NCBI GenBank assembly: GCA_030268105.1
Contig: BSDZ01000041.1
Span: 1-64,000 of the forward strand
Source: Volvox africanus
Taxonomy: Eukaryota > Chlorophyta > Chlorophyceae > Chlamydomonadales > Volvocaceae
Reading direction: 5' to 3'
DNA: 64,000 nucleotides
Of this stretch, positions 12,027 through 25,583 are shown piece by piece; position 1 is the stretch's first letter, and every line of letters starts with the position of its first letter. A model generated the notes under the pieces. It did not search any database, was not told the DNA's origin, and saw only the letters and a program-made list of their open reading frames with translations. A program made the translations under genes and the position numbers.

Positions 12027-15000
12027 TCAGAGAGGTCCGCCCTTAGACTGTGCCCGCAGCCTAGCTTCATCAAGCAGGGGTTTCATGTCAGGGGTGAAGT
12101 TACGTGCCGGTTCCCAGCTATTGTGCTCAGACGAATACCCAGACCACTTAACCAGGTACTCATGTACGTTACGCTTACGCCTGCCTTTGCCAACACGTCG
12201 TGCACGGTAATCCAGGATACGTTCGACAGCATACAGGGTCTGCTTACCCAATAACCAGGTAGAGGGATTAGCTTCCGTAACAGGAGGGATGCTATCGTTA
12301 GCCTCAGGCAGAGTACCCCGATATGGACGTACGAGAGATACATGAAATGTGGGATGAATGCGTAGGTCAGATGGGAGTTGTAACTCTACAGCCACTGACC
12401 CTACCATGCGTACGACAGGATAAGGCCCCACAAAGCGCGGTAATAACTTGCGAGACCCATCAGCCAGGGAACGAAGGTTCTTCGTGCTCAACATAACCAG
12501 CTGGCCCTTGGTGAACGTGACGTCCTTTTTGGACTTGTTATAATAGTCCATAGCCCGTTGCTGTGCAGCTTCCAGGCAAGCTTTAGCGTCAGTTAGTTGG
12601 GACACGAAAGACTTAGCAAACGTTTTTGCAGCTGGAACATTTACGTCCAACTCCCGCCAAACAGGCAAAGCAGGGTTAAAACCGTAATTCAGGAAAAACG
12701 GACTATTACCAACGGACCGGTTAGTAGCATTATTAATGGCAAACTCAGCAGCGGCTAGGTAGGTATCCCATGCAGTAGGGGTGCGTCCTGCAAAGTTACG
12801 GAGCATATCACCCAGGACACGGTTAACACGCTCTGTTTGCCCATCAGATTGGGGGTGGTAGGCGGTGGACAGGTTCACCCGCATTCCTACCAGAGTCCCC
12901 AGGGCGCCCCAAAACTTACTTGCAAATTGAGTGCCGCGGTCAGATACCACGGACTTGGGGACCCCATGCAAACGTACCACATTGTCGAAAAATAGACGGG
13001 CCGTTTGCTCAGCTGTGCAGGATGATGTCGTGGGGGCCAGGTGGACCATCTTGGTGAAACGGTCGACCAGGACCAGCACGGCATCGTATCCTCCCTCAGT
13101 TTTGGGCAGCACAACAATAAAGTCCATAGAGACGCTTTCCCACGGAGCGTCAGGAATAGGAAGAGGTTGGAGATGCCCATGTGCTTTACCAGACTGGGCC
13201 TTATTGCGCTGGCACAGGTCGCAACAGAGGACATAATTTTCGGTGTCCTTAGCCATGCGGGGCCACCAGAATTGACGCCGCAAAAGCTCTAGTAACCGCG
13301 TGCAGCCCGGATGCCCAGCAAGAGGGCCGTCATGAAAACGTGAGAGAAGTTCACGACGTAATGAATCGTCGTTAGGTACGACAATCTGACGGTGGGATCC
13401 TTCCGATCGGATCCATAAGCCATGCTCCTGTACCAAGTGCCCCGTGTTGTTGTGAATTGTGAACCACGGGTCGGCTGCATAAGCCTGTTTCAAGCGCTTG
13501 GTAAAATCGGAGGGCACGAAGTTAGGTTTTGCCTGAGACCTACTCCGTGTGCTTACCGCCAGAATGGCTGCATGCAGTGAGGGGTGCCTACTGAGAGCAT
13601 CAGCTATGTTAAGTGAGCCGCTCAGGTACTCCCAATCAAAGTTAATCCGTGCCAGGTATTCCATCCAGCGGGCCTGGCGTCGGTTAAGGGAGGGCACACC
13701 TTGCAGAAACGTAAGGGGTTTGTGATCAGTCTTGAGGGCAAAAGGCCGGCCCTCAAGGTAACATCGCCATTCCTTCAAGGCATGTAGGACCGCCAGAAAT
13801 TCCTGTTCCCCAGTGGTATAATGGGTTTCAGCCCCCGAAAACTTCTTACTCGTATATGCAATGGGGCGTCCCTGCTGCAACAGAACTGCCCCCGTCCCAT
13901 GTATAGATGCATCAGTTATGACCTCTACACGGAACGGCAATGAGTAGTCAGGGAAGTGCAGGATAATATCATCAGAGATAGCACGCTTCAAAACATCAAA
14001 AGCTTCTTGGCATGCGGGGGTCCAGGCCTCAGGTGAAGAGAAGGCTCCCTTACGTGTGAGGTTTGTTAGCGGTGCAGCAATGACTGAGTAGCGCTCTATG
14101 AACTTACGAAAGTAGTTGGTCAGGCCCAAAAACTTACGCAGTTCCTGAAGGTTGGAGGGCACTGGCCAATCCCGAACAACAGCAGTTTTCCGGGGGTCCA
14201 TCCGTATGCCACCCTGAGACACTATATGCCCCAGATACTCCACCTGTGGTTGTGCCCAGTGGCAATTAGAACGCTTAGCATACAGCTGCTCACGCCGCAG
14301 AACCTCAAAGACCAGGCGGAGGTGTTGTATGTGCTCCTCACGGGTCTTTGAAAACACCAGGATATCGTCCAGATAACAGATGACGAATTTGTCGATGTAT
14401 GGCCTGAAGATGCGGTCCATGACGGCTTGGAACGTTGCAGGGGCGTTCGTCAGTCCGAAACTAAGGACGGTATATTCAAAATGGCCAAACGGCGTACGGA
14501 AAGCCGTTTTAGGGATGTCAGATTCTGCTATACGAATCTGATTATACCCCTGCTGGAGGTCAATAGAGCTAAAGAATGCAGAATCTTTCAGCTTATCCAG
14601 CAGATCATCGACACGTGGGAGGGGGTTACGGTTCTTAACTGTTGCGGCATTTAACCCCCTATAGTCAATGCACATTCTCAGAGTCCCATCCTTCTTTCCC
14701 ACAAACAGAATAGGGGCGGAGTATGGGGATGTGCTTGGCCGTATCATACCTTTTTTCAGCAGCTCAGTAACCTGTCGTTTGACCTTGTCCAGCTCCAAGG
14801 GGCTTGGCCGATACATGGGGGGGAAACGGGTACTGCGCCAGGCACCAAAGGTATGGTGTGATCCACAGGCCGCATTGGAGGCTTACCAGGGACCTCCTGG
14901 AATATATCTGCATATTCCTGTAACAGGGCCTCAAGCTCAGGGTCAGTGGCATCAGCTGGGATAGAAGTTGCATTCAGGTGCAACTTGGGCCGTACTAGTA

Positions 15001-16096
15001 AAGCATGAGCCCCCTTGCGAATCATGCGAACTGCTGCTTTTCTGCCAACAACTTCAGGTTCAGTGTGCTGACAGAAATCAGTCCTTGCATAATTAAAGCA
15101 AGTCGCAGGTGTCATCTGATCTGGTGGCTGTCCGGCAGTAGTAAAGGGTACCTTGCAAACTAAAGTCCCCTTGCGCAGGCACAAAGACTTAGACTCATAG
15201 TCAAGGACAGCCCCATACTGTGCTAGGGTGGAAGAACCCAAGATATACGTGGCAGCATCAGTTAGCTCAGGCAACACGTATGGGCGGACATTGAACCTTA
15301 AAGGACCTGCAGATAGACGAAGATTAACCTGCCCCAAGATAGCCTGCTTACCCCCATCAGCAAGGGTAACTTCTGACCAGGAGCATGGGCTAGGTTTCAG
15401 GCCAAGCTGCGTAACCACTGATGCCGAAATGAAATCATCACTGGCTCCAGAGTCGGCTAGGGCGGTGAACGTACGACCTGCCGTACTTAAGGTGATCAGA
15501 GGTACGCCAGCACCTATCAGGGCAGCAGCTTTAGGCAAGCAGAGAACTGAAATACAGGGTTCAGTCTCAGGCAAGCCCTCCTGAACCGATTTAGGAGCAG
15601 CAAACCAGACGTCAACAAAGTATGGGCTTCCAGGGAGCTGAACGACCTCACCTGCCATATCAAGGCTATGAAAAAGAGCCGTCTCTGGGTTAAACCTTAA
15701 GACCCGTTGCATTCCCGACAGAAAAGAAGGGTTGCGTCGGGACACATACTCAGGCAGCAAGATGCACGCTGAGGTATCAGGGTGTTGACGTTTGCATGCC
15801 CTAAAGTGAGCTAATTGCTTCTCTAGCTCGCAGAGTGAAGAGGGAGTGAACAAGATAGTATGCCCACCCAAGTTAGCGGAGGATAGGGGGCGACCTTGAG
15901 GCTCAAACAGATTACAAAAGCCATCAAAGCCGGCACGGATAGTTCGTGCATCAAAAGAAAAACGTCTCCCTATCACCTGCTCCACTTGGTTTAAAACAGA
16001 GGGCAAAAGAGCCCGTACTGCACGGCACTTTGCTACCATCTGGCCCACAACAAAGACCCCAGGTGGTGATCCCTCTATACCAGCCTGGGCAAGTTC
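12027..16096 (-). pseudogene. B2 pol, split by one frameshift
   Basis: Read from TAG 16097-16099 in the gag frame. The first part (to about 14815) holds the protease (LADSGASDD near 15430-15460). The second part (12027-14816, 929 codons open) holds RT with YLDDILVFS near 14350-14375, RNase H (VEVITDAS, TDHKPL), integrase HHCC (near 13230-13330), the DDE residues (SMDF, VSDRG, SDGQTER) and a C-terminal chromodomain near 12089-12240. One C is missing in the G run at about 14817-14823 compared with B4, which puts RT out of frame with protease. Apart from this lesion all catalytic residues are present. Confidence 0.9.
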
Positions 16097-17477
16097 CTAG
16101 TGGTCCTTACCCTTATTTTTCTCCGCCCCCAGCATTGGGCAGGAGTCGACCCTATGTTGGTCGGAACCGCAACGGAGGCACATCCCATGTTGTTTACGAA
16201 AATGGAACTCCCGTCTAGTACATTTGAATGTGGTTAGATACTCCGCCAGGTTCTGCTTAGGCCCCTTCTTCTGCACGTGGCCCCCTTTTGGGGCCAAGTG
16301 CCTCCCCTGCTGTCCGCCGCCCCTCTTAGACTTACCGGCGCCCTTAACCTGCCGCGGCTGATCCTCGTGCCCGGTGATGCCTGGACGAACGGATGCAGCC
16401 CGCGGTTTTTTGGTCGGGGGCGCCGGGGTCTCCTCGTCAGGGTCGTCGCAGGCCCTGTCCTGTACCGACAGCATGTTCATTTTGGGACGGGCCAGTTTGT
16501 CAGATTCCCGTTGGGCCACTAACCTAAGTTCAGCTCCCAGGGAGAACTGAACCAAGTCTGTATATGTCTTAAAGGTTTTACCCGACAGGTCAGTTGCACA
16601 GTCCCCACTAAGGTCGGATGAGAGGCCCTGCTGAAACCAAAACACACGCTCACTATCAGACAGGTCCGCAATGGGCGTGACAAGAGCCTCAAAGCGGCTC
16701 TGATAGGAAAGAGACAGTTTCTCCAGGGCGCATGCGGTATTTGCCAGCATTTAATTTCAGGCGTGCCTCAGTGTCACGTGACTGGACCTGGGGTGAAAAA
16801 CGGACAAGCAGTGCTTCTAGCAGTTCCTCAGATGTATAGGAATCCCTTGCGTTAGTCCATTGATCGTGCCATAATCTTGCCGCGCCTTCAAAGGCAGTGG
16901 CCAAGAAAAGACGGCGCGTAGAGTCCTGTTGACCCCCACGGGCTGTGGCAAAGGAGTTCCTAAAATTACAGACAAAGGCCCGTGTTAGAGGCGCAGCAAC
17001 TCATCCTAAATCAGAAAGCTTAACATCCATAGGGATATTCAGCTTAGGCACTGCGATCGCTATTTTTATCACCTCGTCCTCATGTCCAGTATGAGGAGGC
17101 CCAGGTGGCCTGGAAGAGGTGCCCGCAACAGCAGCACAAGTTGTTGCAGCGGCAGCGGGAGCCATCCCAGGAATATCCACGGCACCAGGTGTCAAATGGT
17201 TTGACACTACAGCAGGGCCATGAACATAAAAAGGGGATGGGGCATAAATAGGTGATGTAGGTGCCTCAGGGGATGCTGTGCCGCCTTGCCTGGGAATAGG
17301 TGAAGGCTGGTTCAGAAGGTCGATACCACCTGCCACAGCAGCATTTGGTGGCTGTGTCAACCTAGAGAGCCATTCCCACCTATTCGCTTAGCTAGCATTA
17401 GCAGCAATCCGGCCAACAAACTGAAAGGTGTTGGCAGCAAGAGCCGAGACAGCATTCGCTAAGTTCGAGGCTTGCAT
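16097..17477 (-). pseudogene. B2 gag, two stops and a frameshift
   Basis: Same organisation as B1 gag. It carries a TAA in the N-terminal coiled part (17388-17390), a TGA near 17003, and the extra base near 16708 that shifts the capsid frame (shared with B1, H and H'). The zinc knuckle (CLRCGSDQHRVDSC) is intact near 16150-16190. The stop is TAG at 16097-16099, followed in frame by pol. Confidence 0.85.
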
Positions 17478-18282
17478 ATTGTATGCCTGAAAGCCTAACA
17501 GATCAAACTGCGAGTGACTGTTCTGGCGAAAGGCAAAGCAAAGGCAAGGACCAGGGCCTACCCAACGCTTGGATGCCTTCGATGAACTTCAAAAATTTTG
17601 AAGTCCGCACGTGAAGTTGATTTGTGATGGATCAGAGTGACTGGGCAGAAGTGCCGCTCCGATGGGTCTGAGGTGTTGACACTGCAGAAGCACTCACGGC
17701 GGTTGGAACAAACACAATACCTTTCAAGTAATAGAGATATATATGTATTAGTGGAAGCCGAAGTGAATTCACGAAGTCGACTCCTTGTTGGATTCGATGT
17801 GAAGGTACTATCGAACCCGCAACTACACGGATTCCTCAGCAAAACTGCAATACAAGTTCTAGATAGAAAACAGTGTTGCAGGAAGATATTACCTAACAGA
17901 GAAGGCAGAATTGTCTAGGTCGCGAGCCACGTTGACCGTGACTAACTTAGAGATTGACTTTAACAGAAAGCACAGCCGAACTCACAAAGAGCAGGTTCAA
18001 AGTGTCACTAGACTAATTTCGTGAATATTACAGACCGGTGGTAGCCGCAGCGAAAATGGCGGCGCTCAGCTCCTCAGGCAATGTCTCCATGTCCAGAGGG
18101 ATGTCGGCAGGAGGGAGATCGTGGTCAATGTCCATTTATAAAAGGGCAGCTTGAGTGGCTTGAGCGCGTTGCGCGGTTAGAGTGGCTTGAGCAGTTACCA
18201 CAGAAAGACTTGAGAAGGCTTGAACGATTTCAGCGGAAGACTTGACGAGACGTCCCAGGGAGGAACGGTCTCGATACCAGCT
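17478..18282 (-). other. B2 5' leader
   Basis: Untranslated leader of about 0.8 kb, ending in the primer binding site (minus strand TGGTATCGAGACC) three bases before the LTR. I see no supported gene here. Confidence 0.65.
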
Positions 18283-18704
18283 TGTTGTATATGGTACCCA
18301 CGAAGGGTGGTATCAAAAGATACCGGTTGTTGTGCCAGAGCCCGATTAAGTAGAGCCGCCGACTAGGTCGTACTTGAGAGACCATAAGGCCTCGAACCGG
18401 GCGTGACCTTCAGAAGTCACCACTACAACCGGAGATTCAGTGAACCAGGAACCAGATGTTCCACCATTTACCATTCAGGCGGTAAATGGCCCATTCCATA
18501 CAGGTTATGGAGTAACCGACAGGTTCGGATGTTTCAGGAAATCGGTTAGTATTGGTCATCGACAGCCGAGACCAAATCCACAAATCGAATGCCAGATGGG
18601 AACATGAAACAGTTAATCTGATAATAAAATATATTATATCATAAAATAATAAACAGATAATTATTATACTTAATGAATTACCAAAATGCATTAAGGATAC
18701 AACA
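18283..18704 (-). repeat. Family B LTR shared by B2 and H (422 bp)
   Basis: Flanked on the left by the B2 primer binding site and on the right by the polypurine tract of copy H (18705-18720). It is the second shared LTR of the tandem array and reads as identical to 11536-11957. Confidence 0.92.
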
Positions 18705-18773
18705 ATTGTTCCCCCTCTAGATGCAGCGTCCCGATGCATGAAACGAGAGCAGACAGGTTGAGGTAGGACAGCG

Positions 18774-19642
18774 TCAGAGAGGTCCGCCCTTAGACTGTGC
18801 CCGCAGCCTAGCTTCATCAAGCAGGGGTTTCATGTCAGGGGTGAAGTTACGTGCCGGTTCCCAGCTATTGTGCTCAGACGAATACCCAGACCACTTAACC
18901 AGGTACTCATGTACGTTACGCTTACGCCTGCCTTTGCCAACACGTCGTGCACGGTAATCCAGGATACGTTCGACAGCATACAGGGTCTGCTTACCCAATA
19001 ACCAGGTAGAGGGATTAGCTTCCGTAACAGGAGGGATGCTATCGTTAGCCTCAGGCAGAGTACCCCGATATGGACGTACGAGAGATACATGAAATGTGGG
19101 ATGAATGCGTAGGTCAGATGGGAGTTGTAACTCTACAGCCACTGACCCTACCATGCGTACGACAGGATAAGGCCCCACAAAGCGCGGTAATAACTTGCGA
19201 GACCCATCAGCCAGGGAACGAAGGTTCTTCGTGCTCAACATAACCAGCTGGCCCTTAGTGAACGTGACGTCCTTTTTGGACTTGTTATAATAGTCCATAG
19301 CCCGTTGCTGTGCAGCTTCCAGGCAAGCTTTAGCGTCAGTTAGTCGGGACACGAAAGACTTAGCAAACGTTTTTGCAGCTGGAACATTTACGTCCAACTC
19401 CCGCCAAACAGGCAAAGCAGGGTTAAAACCGTAATTCAGGAAAAACGGACTATTACCAACGGACCGGTTAGTAGCATTATTAATGGCAAACTCAGCAGCG
19501 GTAAGGTAGGTATCCCATGCAGTAGGGGTGCGTCCTGCAAAGTTACGGAGCATATCACCCAGGACACGGTTAACACGCTCTGTTTGCCCATCAGATTGGG
19601 GGTGGTAGGCGGTGGACAGGTTCACCCGCATTCCTACCAGAG
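18774..19642 (-). pseudogene. H pol, C-terminal part (integrase end and chromodomain)
   Basis: Encodes the end of the integrase core with the YHPQSDGQTER motif holding the catalytic Glu, the GPY/F-like region, and a chromodomain (about 18836-18990: LYAVERILDY... then EYLVKWSGY and NSWEPARNF). The frame is open from 19631 to 18774. It is cut at 19642 by the B4 insertion inside the integrase core; the sequence resumes at 26812. Confidence 0.88.
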
Positions 19643-20064
19643 TGTTGTATATGTACCCACGAAGGGTGGTATCAAAAGATACCGGTTGTTGTGCCAGAGC
19701 CCGATTAAGTAGAGCCGCCGACTAGGTCGTACTTGAGAGACCATAAGGCCTCGAACCGGGCGTGACCTTCAGAAGTCACCACTACAACCGGAGATTCAGT
19801 GAACCAGGAACCAGATGTTCCACCATTTACCATTCAGGCGGTAAATGGCCCATTCCATACAGGTTATGGAGTAACCGACAGGTTCGGATGTTTCAGGAAG
19901 TCGGTTAGTATTGGTCGTCGACAGCCGAGACCAAATCCACAAATCGAATGCCAGATGGAAACATGAAACAGTTAATATGATAATTAAATATATTATATTA
20001 TAAAATAATAAACAGATAATTATTATATCTTAATGAATTACCGAAATGCATTAAGGATACAACA
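19643..20064 (-). repeat. B4 3' LTR
   Basis: 422 bp, type-2 B LTR. Diagnostic differences from the type-1 LTRs at 11536 and 18283 are GAAGTCGG instead of GAAATCGG, and TTATATCTTAATG instead of TTATACTTAATG (plus strand). It lacks one G in the first 12 bases compared with its partner. Confidence 0.93.
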
Positions 20065-20133
20065 ATTGTTCCCCCTCTAGATGCAGCGTCTCGATGCATA
20101 AGAAGAGAGCAGACAGGTTGAAGTAGGACAGCG

Positions 20134-23100
20134 TCAGAGAGGTCCGTCCTTAGCCTGTGCCCGCAGCCTAGCTTCATCAAGCAGGGGTTTCATGTCAGGG
20201 GTGAAGTTACGTGCCGGTTCCCAGCTATTGTGCTCAGATGAATACCCAGACCATTTAACCAGGTACTCATGCACATTGCGCTTACGCCTGCCCTTGCCAA
20301 CACGTCGTGCACGGTAATCTAGGATACGTTCGACAGCATACAGGGTCTGCTTACCCGATAACCAGGTAGAGGGATTAGCTTCCGTAACAGGAGGGATGCT
20401 ATCGTTAGCCTCAGGCAGAGTACCCCGATATGGACGTACGAGAGATACATGAAATGTGGGATGACTGCGTAGGTCAGATGGGAGTTGTAACTCTACAGCC
20501 ACTGACCCTACCATGCGTACGACAGGATAAGGCCCCACAAAGCGCGGTAATAACTTGCGAGACCCATCAGCCAGGGAACGAAGGTTCTTCGTGCTCAACA
20601 TAACCAGCTGGCCCTTGGTGAACGTGACGTCCTTTTTGGACTTGTTATAATAGTCCATAGCCCGTTGCTGTGCAGCTTCCAGGCAAGCTTTAGCGTCAGT
20701 TAGTCGGGACACGAAAGACTTAGCAAACGTTTTTGCAGCTGGAACATTTACGTCCAACTCCCGCCAAACAGGCAAAGCAGGGTAAAAACCGTAATTCAGG
20801 AAAAACGGACTATTACCAACGGACCGGTTAGTAGCGTTATTATGGCAAACTCAGCAGCGGCTAGGTAGGTATCCCATGCAGTAGGGGTGCGTCCTGCAAA
20901 GTTACGGAGCATATCACCCAGGACACGGTTAACACGCTCTGTTTGCCCATCAGATTGGGGGTGGTAGGCGGTGGACAGGTTCACCCGCATTCCTACCAGA
21001 GTCCCCAGGGCGCCCCAAAACTTACTTGCAAATTGAGTGCCGCGGTCAGATACCACGGACTTGGGGACCCCATGCAAACGTACCACATTGTCGAAAAATA
21101 GACGGGCCGTTTGCTCAGCTGTGCAGGATGATGTCGTGGGGGCCAGGTGGACCATCTTGGTGAAACGGTCGACCAGGACCAGCACGGCATCGTATCCTCC
21201 CTCAGTTTTGGGCAGCGCAACAATAAAGTCCATAGAGACGCTTTCCCACGGAGCGTCAGGAATAGGAAGAGGTTGGAGATGCCCATGTGCTTTACCAGAC
21301 TGGGCCTTATTGCGCTGGCACAGGTCGCAACAGAGGACATAATTTTCGGTGTCCTTAGCCATGCGGGGCCACCAGAATTGACGCCGCAAAAGCTCTAGTA
21401 ACCGCGTGCAGCCCGGATGCCCAGCAAGAGGGCCGTCATGAAAACGTGAGAGAAGTTCACGACGTAATGAATCGTCGTTAGGTACGACAATCTGACGGTG
21501 GGATCCTTCCGATCGGATCCATAAGCCATGCTCCTGTACCAAGTGCCCCGTGTTGTTGTGAATTGTGAACCACGGGTCGGCTGCATAAGCCTGTTTCAAG
21601 CGCTTGGTAAAATCGGAGGGCACGAAGTTAGGTTTTGCCTGAGACCTACTCCGTGTGCTTACCGCCAGAATGGCTGCATGCAGTGAGGGGTGCCTACTGA
21701 GAGCATCAGCTATGTTAAGTGAGCCGCTCAGGTACTCCCAATCAAAGTTAAACCGTGCCAGGTATTCCATCCAGCGGGCCTGGCGTCGGTTAAGGGAGGG
21801 CACACCTTGCAGAAACGTAAGGGGTTTGTGATCAGTCTTGAGGGCAAAAGGCCGGCCCTCAAGGTAACATCGCCATTCCTTCAAGGCATGTAGGACCGCA
21901 AAGAATTCCTGTTCCCCTGTAGTATAACGGGTTTCAGCCCCCGAAAACTTCTTACTCGTGTATGCAATGGGGCGTCCCTGCTGCAACAGAACTGCCCCCG
22001 TCCCATGTATAGATGCATCAGTTATGACCTCTACACGGAACGGCAATGAGTAGTCAGGGAAGTGCAGGATAATATCATCAGAGATAGCACGCTTCAAAAC
22101 ATCAAAAGCTTCTTGGCATGCGGGGGTCCAGGCCTCAGGTGAAGAGAAGGCTCCCTTACGTGTGAGGTTTGTTAGCGGTGCAGCAATGACTGAGTAGCGC
22201 TCTATGAACTTACGAAAGTAGTTGGTCAGGCCCAAAAACTTACGCAGTTCCTGAAGGTTGGAGGGCACTGGCCAATCCCGAACAACAGCAGTTTTCCGGG
22301 GGTCCATCCGTATGCCACCCTGAGACACTATATGCCCCAGATACTCCACCTGTGGTTGTGCCCAGTGGCAATTAGAACGCTTAGCATACAGCTGCTCACG
22401 CCGCAGAACCTCAAAGACCAGGCGGAGGTGTTGTATGTGCTCCTCACGGGTCTTTGAAAACACCAGGATATCGTCCAGATAACAGATGACGAATTTGTCG
22501 ATGTATGGCCTGAAGATGCGGTCCATGACGGCTTGGAACGTTGCAGGGGCGTTCGTCAGTCCGAAACTAAGGACGGTATATTCAAAATGGCCAAACGGCG
22601 TACGGAAAGCCGTTTTAGGGATGTCAGATTCTGCTATACGAATCTGATTATACCCCTGCTGGAGGTCAATAGAGCTAAAGAATGCAGAATCTTTTAGCTT
22701 ATCCAGCAGATCATCGACACGTGGGAGGGGGTTACGGTTCTTAACTGTTGCGGCATTTAACCCCCTATAGTCAATGCACATTCTCAGAGTCCCATCCTTC
22801 TTTCCCACAAACAGAATAGGGGCGGAGTATGGGGATGTGCTTGGCCGTATCATACCTTTTTTCAGCAGCTCAGTAACCTGTCGTTTGACCTCGTCCAGCT
22901 CCAAGGGGCTTAGCCGATACATGGGGCGGGAAACGGGTACTGCACCAGGCACCAAAGGTATGGTGTGATCCACAGGCCGCATTGGAGGCTTACCAGGGAC
23001 CTCCTGGAATATATCTGCATATTCCTGTAACAGGGCCTCAAGCTCAGGGTCAGTGGCATCAGCTGGGATAGAAGTTGCATTCAGGTGCAACTTGGGCCGT

Positions 23101-24203
23101 ACTAGTAAAGCATGAGCCCCCTTGCGAATCATGCGAACTGCTGCTTTTCTGCCAACAACTTCAGGTTCAGTGTGCTGACAGATAGCAGTGGTTGCATAAT
23201 TAAAGCAAGTCGCAGGTGTCATCTGATCTGGTGGCTGTCCGGCAGTAGTAAAGGGTACCTTGCAGACTAAAGTCCCCTTGCGCAGGCGCAAAGATTTAGC
23301 CTCATAGTCAAGGACAGCCCCATACTGTGCTAGCGTGGAAGAACCCAAGATATACGTGGCAGCGTCAGTTAGCTCAGGCAACACGTATGGGCGGACATTG
23401 AACCTTAAAGGACCTGCAGATAGACGAAGATTAACCTGCCCCAAGATAGCCTGCTTACCCCCATCAGCAAGGGTAACTTCTGACCAGGAGCATGGGCTAG
23501 GTTTCAGGCCAAGCTGCGTAACCACTAATGCCGAAATGAAATCATCACTGGCTCCAGAGTCGGCTAGGGCGGTGAACGTACGACCTGCCGTACTTACGGT
23601 GATCAGAGGTACGCCAGCACCTATCAGGGCAGCAGCTTTAGCCAAGCAGAGAACTGAAATACAGGGTTCAGTCTCAGGCAAGCCCTCCTGAACCGATTTA
23701 GGAGCAGCAAACCAGACGTCAACAGAGTATGGGCTTCCAGGGAGTTGAACAACCTCACCTGCCATATCAAGGCTATGGAAAAGAGCCGTCCCTGGATTAA
23801 ACCTTAAGACCCGTTGCATTCCCGACAGAAAAGAAGGGTTGCGTCGGGACACATACTCAGGCAGCAAGATGCATGCTGAGGTATCAGGGTGTTGACGTTT
23901 GCATGCCCTAAAGTGAGCTAATTGCTTCTCTAGCTCGCAGAGTGAAGAGGGAGTGAACAAGATAGTATGCCCACCCAAGTTAGCGGAGGATAGGGGGCGA
24001 CCTTGAGGCTCAAAAAGATTACAAAAGCCATCAAAGCCGGCACGGACAGTTCGTGCATCAAAAGAAAAACGTCTCCCTATCACCTGCTCCACTTGGTTTA
24101 AAACAGAGGGCAAAAGAGCCCGTACTGCACGGCACTTTGCTACCATCTGGCCCACAGCAAAGACCCCAGGTGGTGATCCCTCTATACCAGCCTGGGCAAG
24201 TTC
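20134..24203 (-). pseudogene. B4 pol, one frameshift in integrase
   Basis: Open from TAG 24204-24206 down to about 20840. It contains protease (LADSGASDD, near 23560), RT (YLDDILVFS, near 22470-22490), RNase H (VEVITDAS; TDHKPL), integrase HHCC (near 21340-21440), the DDE residues, then the tail. One A is missing in GCGTTATTATGG near 20836-20843, where the other copies have GCATTATTAATGG, so the C-terminal part with the chromodomain (20134-20775) is out of frame. Pol has no ATG directly after the gag stop; the first is 17 codons downstream (MVAKCRAVR). Of all B copies this pol is nearest to intact. Confidence 0.9.
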
Positions 24204-25583
24204 CTAGTGGTCCTTACCCTTATTTTTCTCCGCCCCCAGCATTGGGCAGGAGTCAACCCTATGTTGGTCGGAACCGCAACGGAGGCACATCCCATGTTGT
24301 TTACGGAAATGGAACTCCCGTCTAGTACATTTGAATGTGGTTAAATATTCCGCTAGGTTCTGCTTGGGCCCCTTCTTCTGCACGTGGCCCCCTTTTGGGG
24401 CCAAGTGCCTCCCCTGCTGTCCGCCGCCCCTCTTAGACTTACCGGCGCCCTTAACCTGCCGCGGCTGATCCTCGTGCCCGGTGATGCCTGGACGAACGGA
24501 TGCAGCCCGCGGTTTTTTGGTCGGGGGCGCCGGGGTCTCCTCGTCAGGGTCGTCGCAGGCCATGTCCTGTACCGACAGCATGTTCATTTTGGGACGGGCC
24601 AGTTTGTCAGATTCCCGTCAGGCCAGTAACCTAAGTTCAGCTCCCAGGGAGAACTGAACCAAGTCTATATATCACTTAAAGGTTTTACCCGACAGGTCAG
24701 TTGCACAGTCCCCACTAAGGTCGGATGAGAGGCCCTGCTGAAACCAAAACACACGCTCACTATCAGACAGGTCCGCAATGGGCGTGACAAGAGCCTCAAA
24801 GCGGCTCTGATAGGCAGAGACAGTTTCTCCAGGGCGCATGCGGTATTTGCCAGCATTTAATTTCAGGCGTGCCTCAGTGTCACGTGACTGGACCTGGGGT
24901 GCAAAACGGACAAGCAGTGCTTCTAGCAGTTCCTCAGATGTATAAGAATCCCTTGCGTTAGTCCATTGATCGTGCCATAATCTTGCCGCGCCTTCAAAGG
25001 CAGTGGCCAAGAAAAGACGGCGCGTAGAGTCCTGTTGACCCCCACGGGCTGTGGCAAAGTAGTTCCTAACATTACGGACAAAGGCCCGTGTTAGAGGCGC
25101 AGCAACTCGTCCTAAATCAGAAAGCTTAACATCCATAGGGATATTCAGCTTAGGCACTGCGATCGCTATTTTTATCACCTCGTCCTCATGTCCAGTATGA
25201 GGAGGCCCAGGTGGCCTGGAAGAGGTGCCCGCAACAGCAGCACAAGTTGTTGCGGCAGCAGCGGGAGCCATCCCAGGAATATCCACGGCACCAGGTGTCA
25301 AATGGTTTGACACTACAGCAGGGCCATGAACATAAAAAGGGGATGGGGCATAAATAGGTGATGTAGGTGCCTCAGGGGATGCTGTGCCGCCTTGCCTGGG
25401 AATAGGTGAAGGCTGGTTCGGAAGGTCGATACCACCTGCCACAGCAGCATTTGGTGGCTGTGTCAACCTAGAGAGCCATTCCCACCTATTCGCTTGGCTA
25501 GCATTAGCAGCAATCCGGCCAACAAACTGAAAGGTGTTGGCAGCAAGAGCCGAGACAGCATTCGCTAAGTTCGAGGCTTGCAT
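24204..25583 (-). pseudogene. B4 gag, two TGA codons
   Basis: 460 codons from the ATG at 25581-25583 to TAG 24204-24206. N-terminal helical stretch (MQASNLANAVSALAANTF), a Pro/Ala-rich linker, capsid-like region, basic linker, and a zinc knuckle C-x2-C-x4-H-x4-C near 24255-24300. The capsid frame is uninterrupted at the site where all other B copies have an extra base. TGA replaces Thr at 24672-24674 and Arg at about 24618, so only a truncated Gag could be made. Confidence 0.88.

Larger units (their letters stand above)
11536..18704 (-). mobile_element. Family B LTR retrotransposon B2 (full length, damaged)
   Basis: LTR 11536-11957, polypurine tract 11958-11973, pol 12027-16096, gag 16097-17477, leader with primer binding site (about 18267-18279), LTR 18283-18704. 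Both LTRs are shared with neighbouring B copies, so this is the middle unit of a tandem array with a 6,747-bp period. Gag contains two stops and a frameshift, and pol one frameshift, so B2 could move only with help from another element. Confidence 0.92.
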
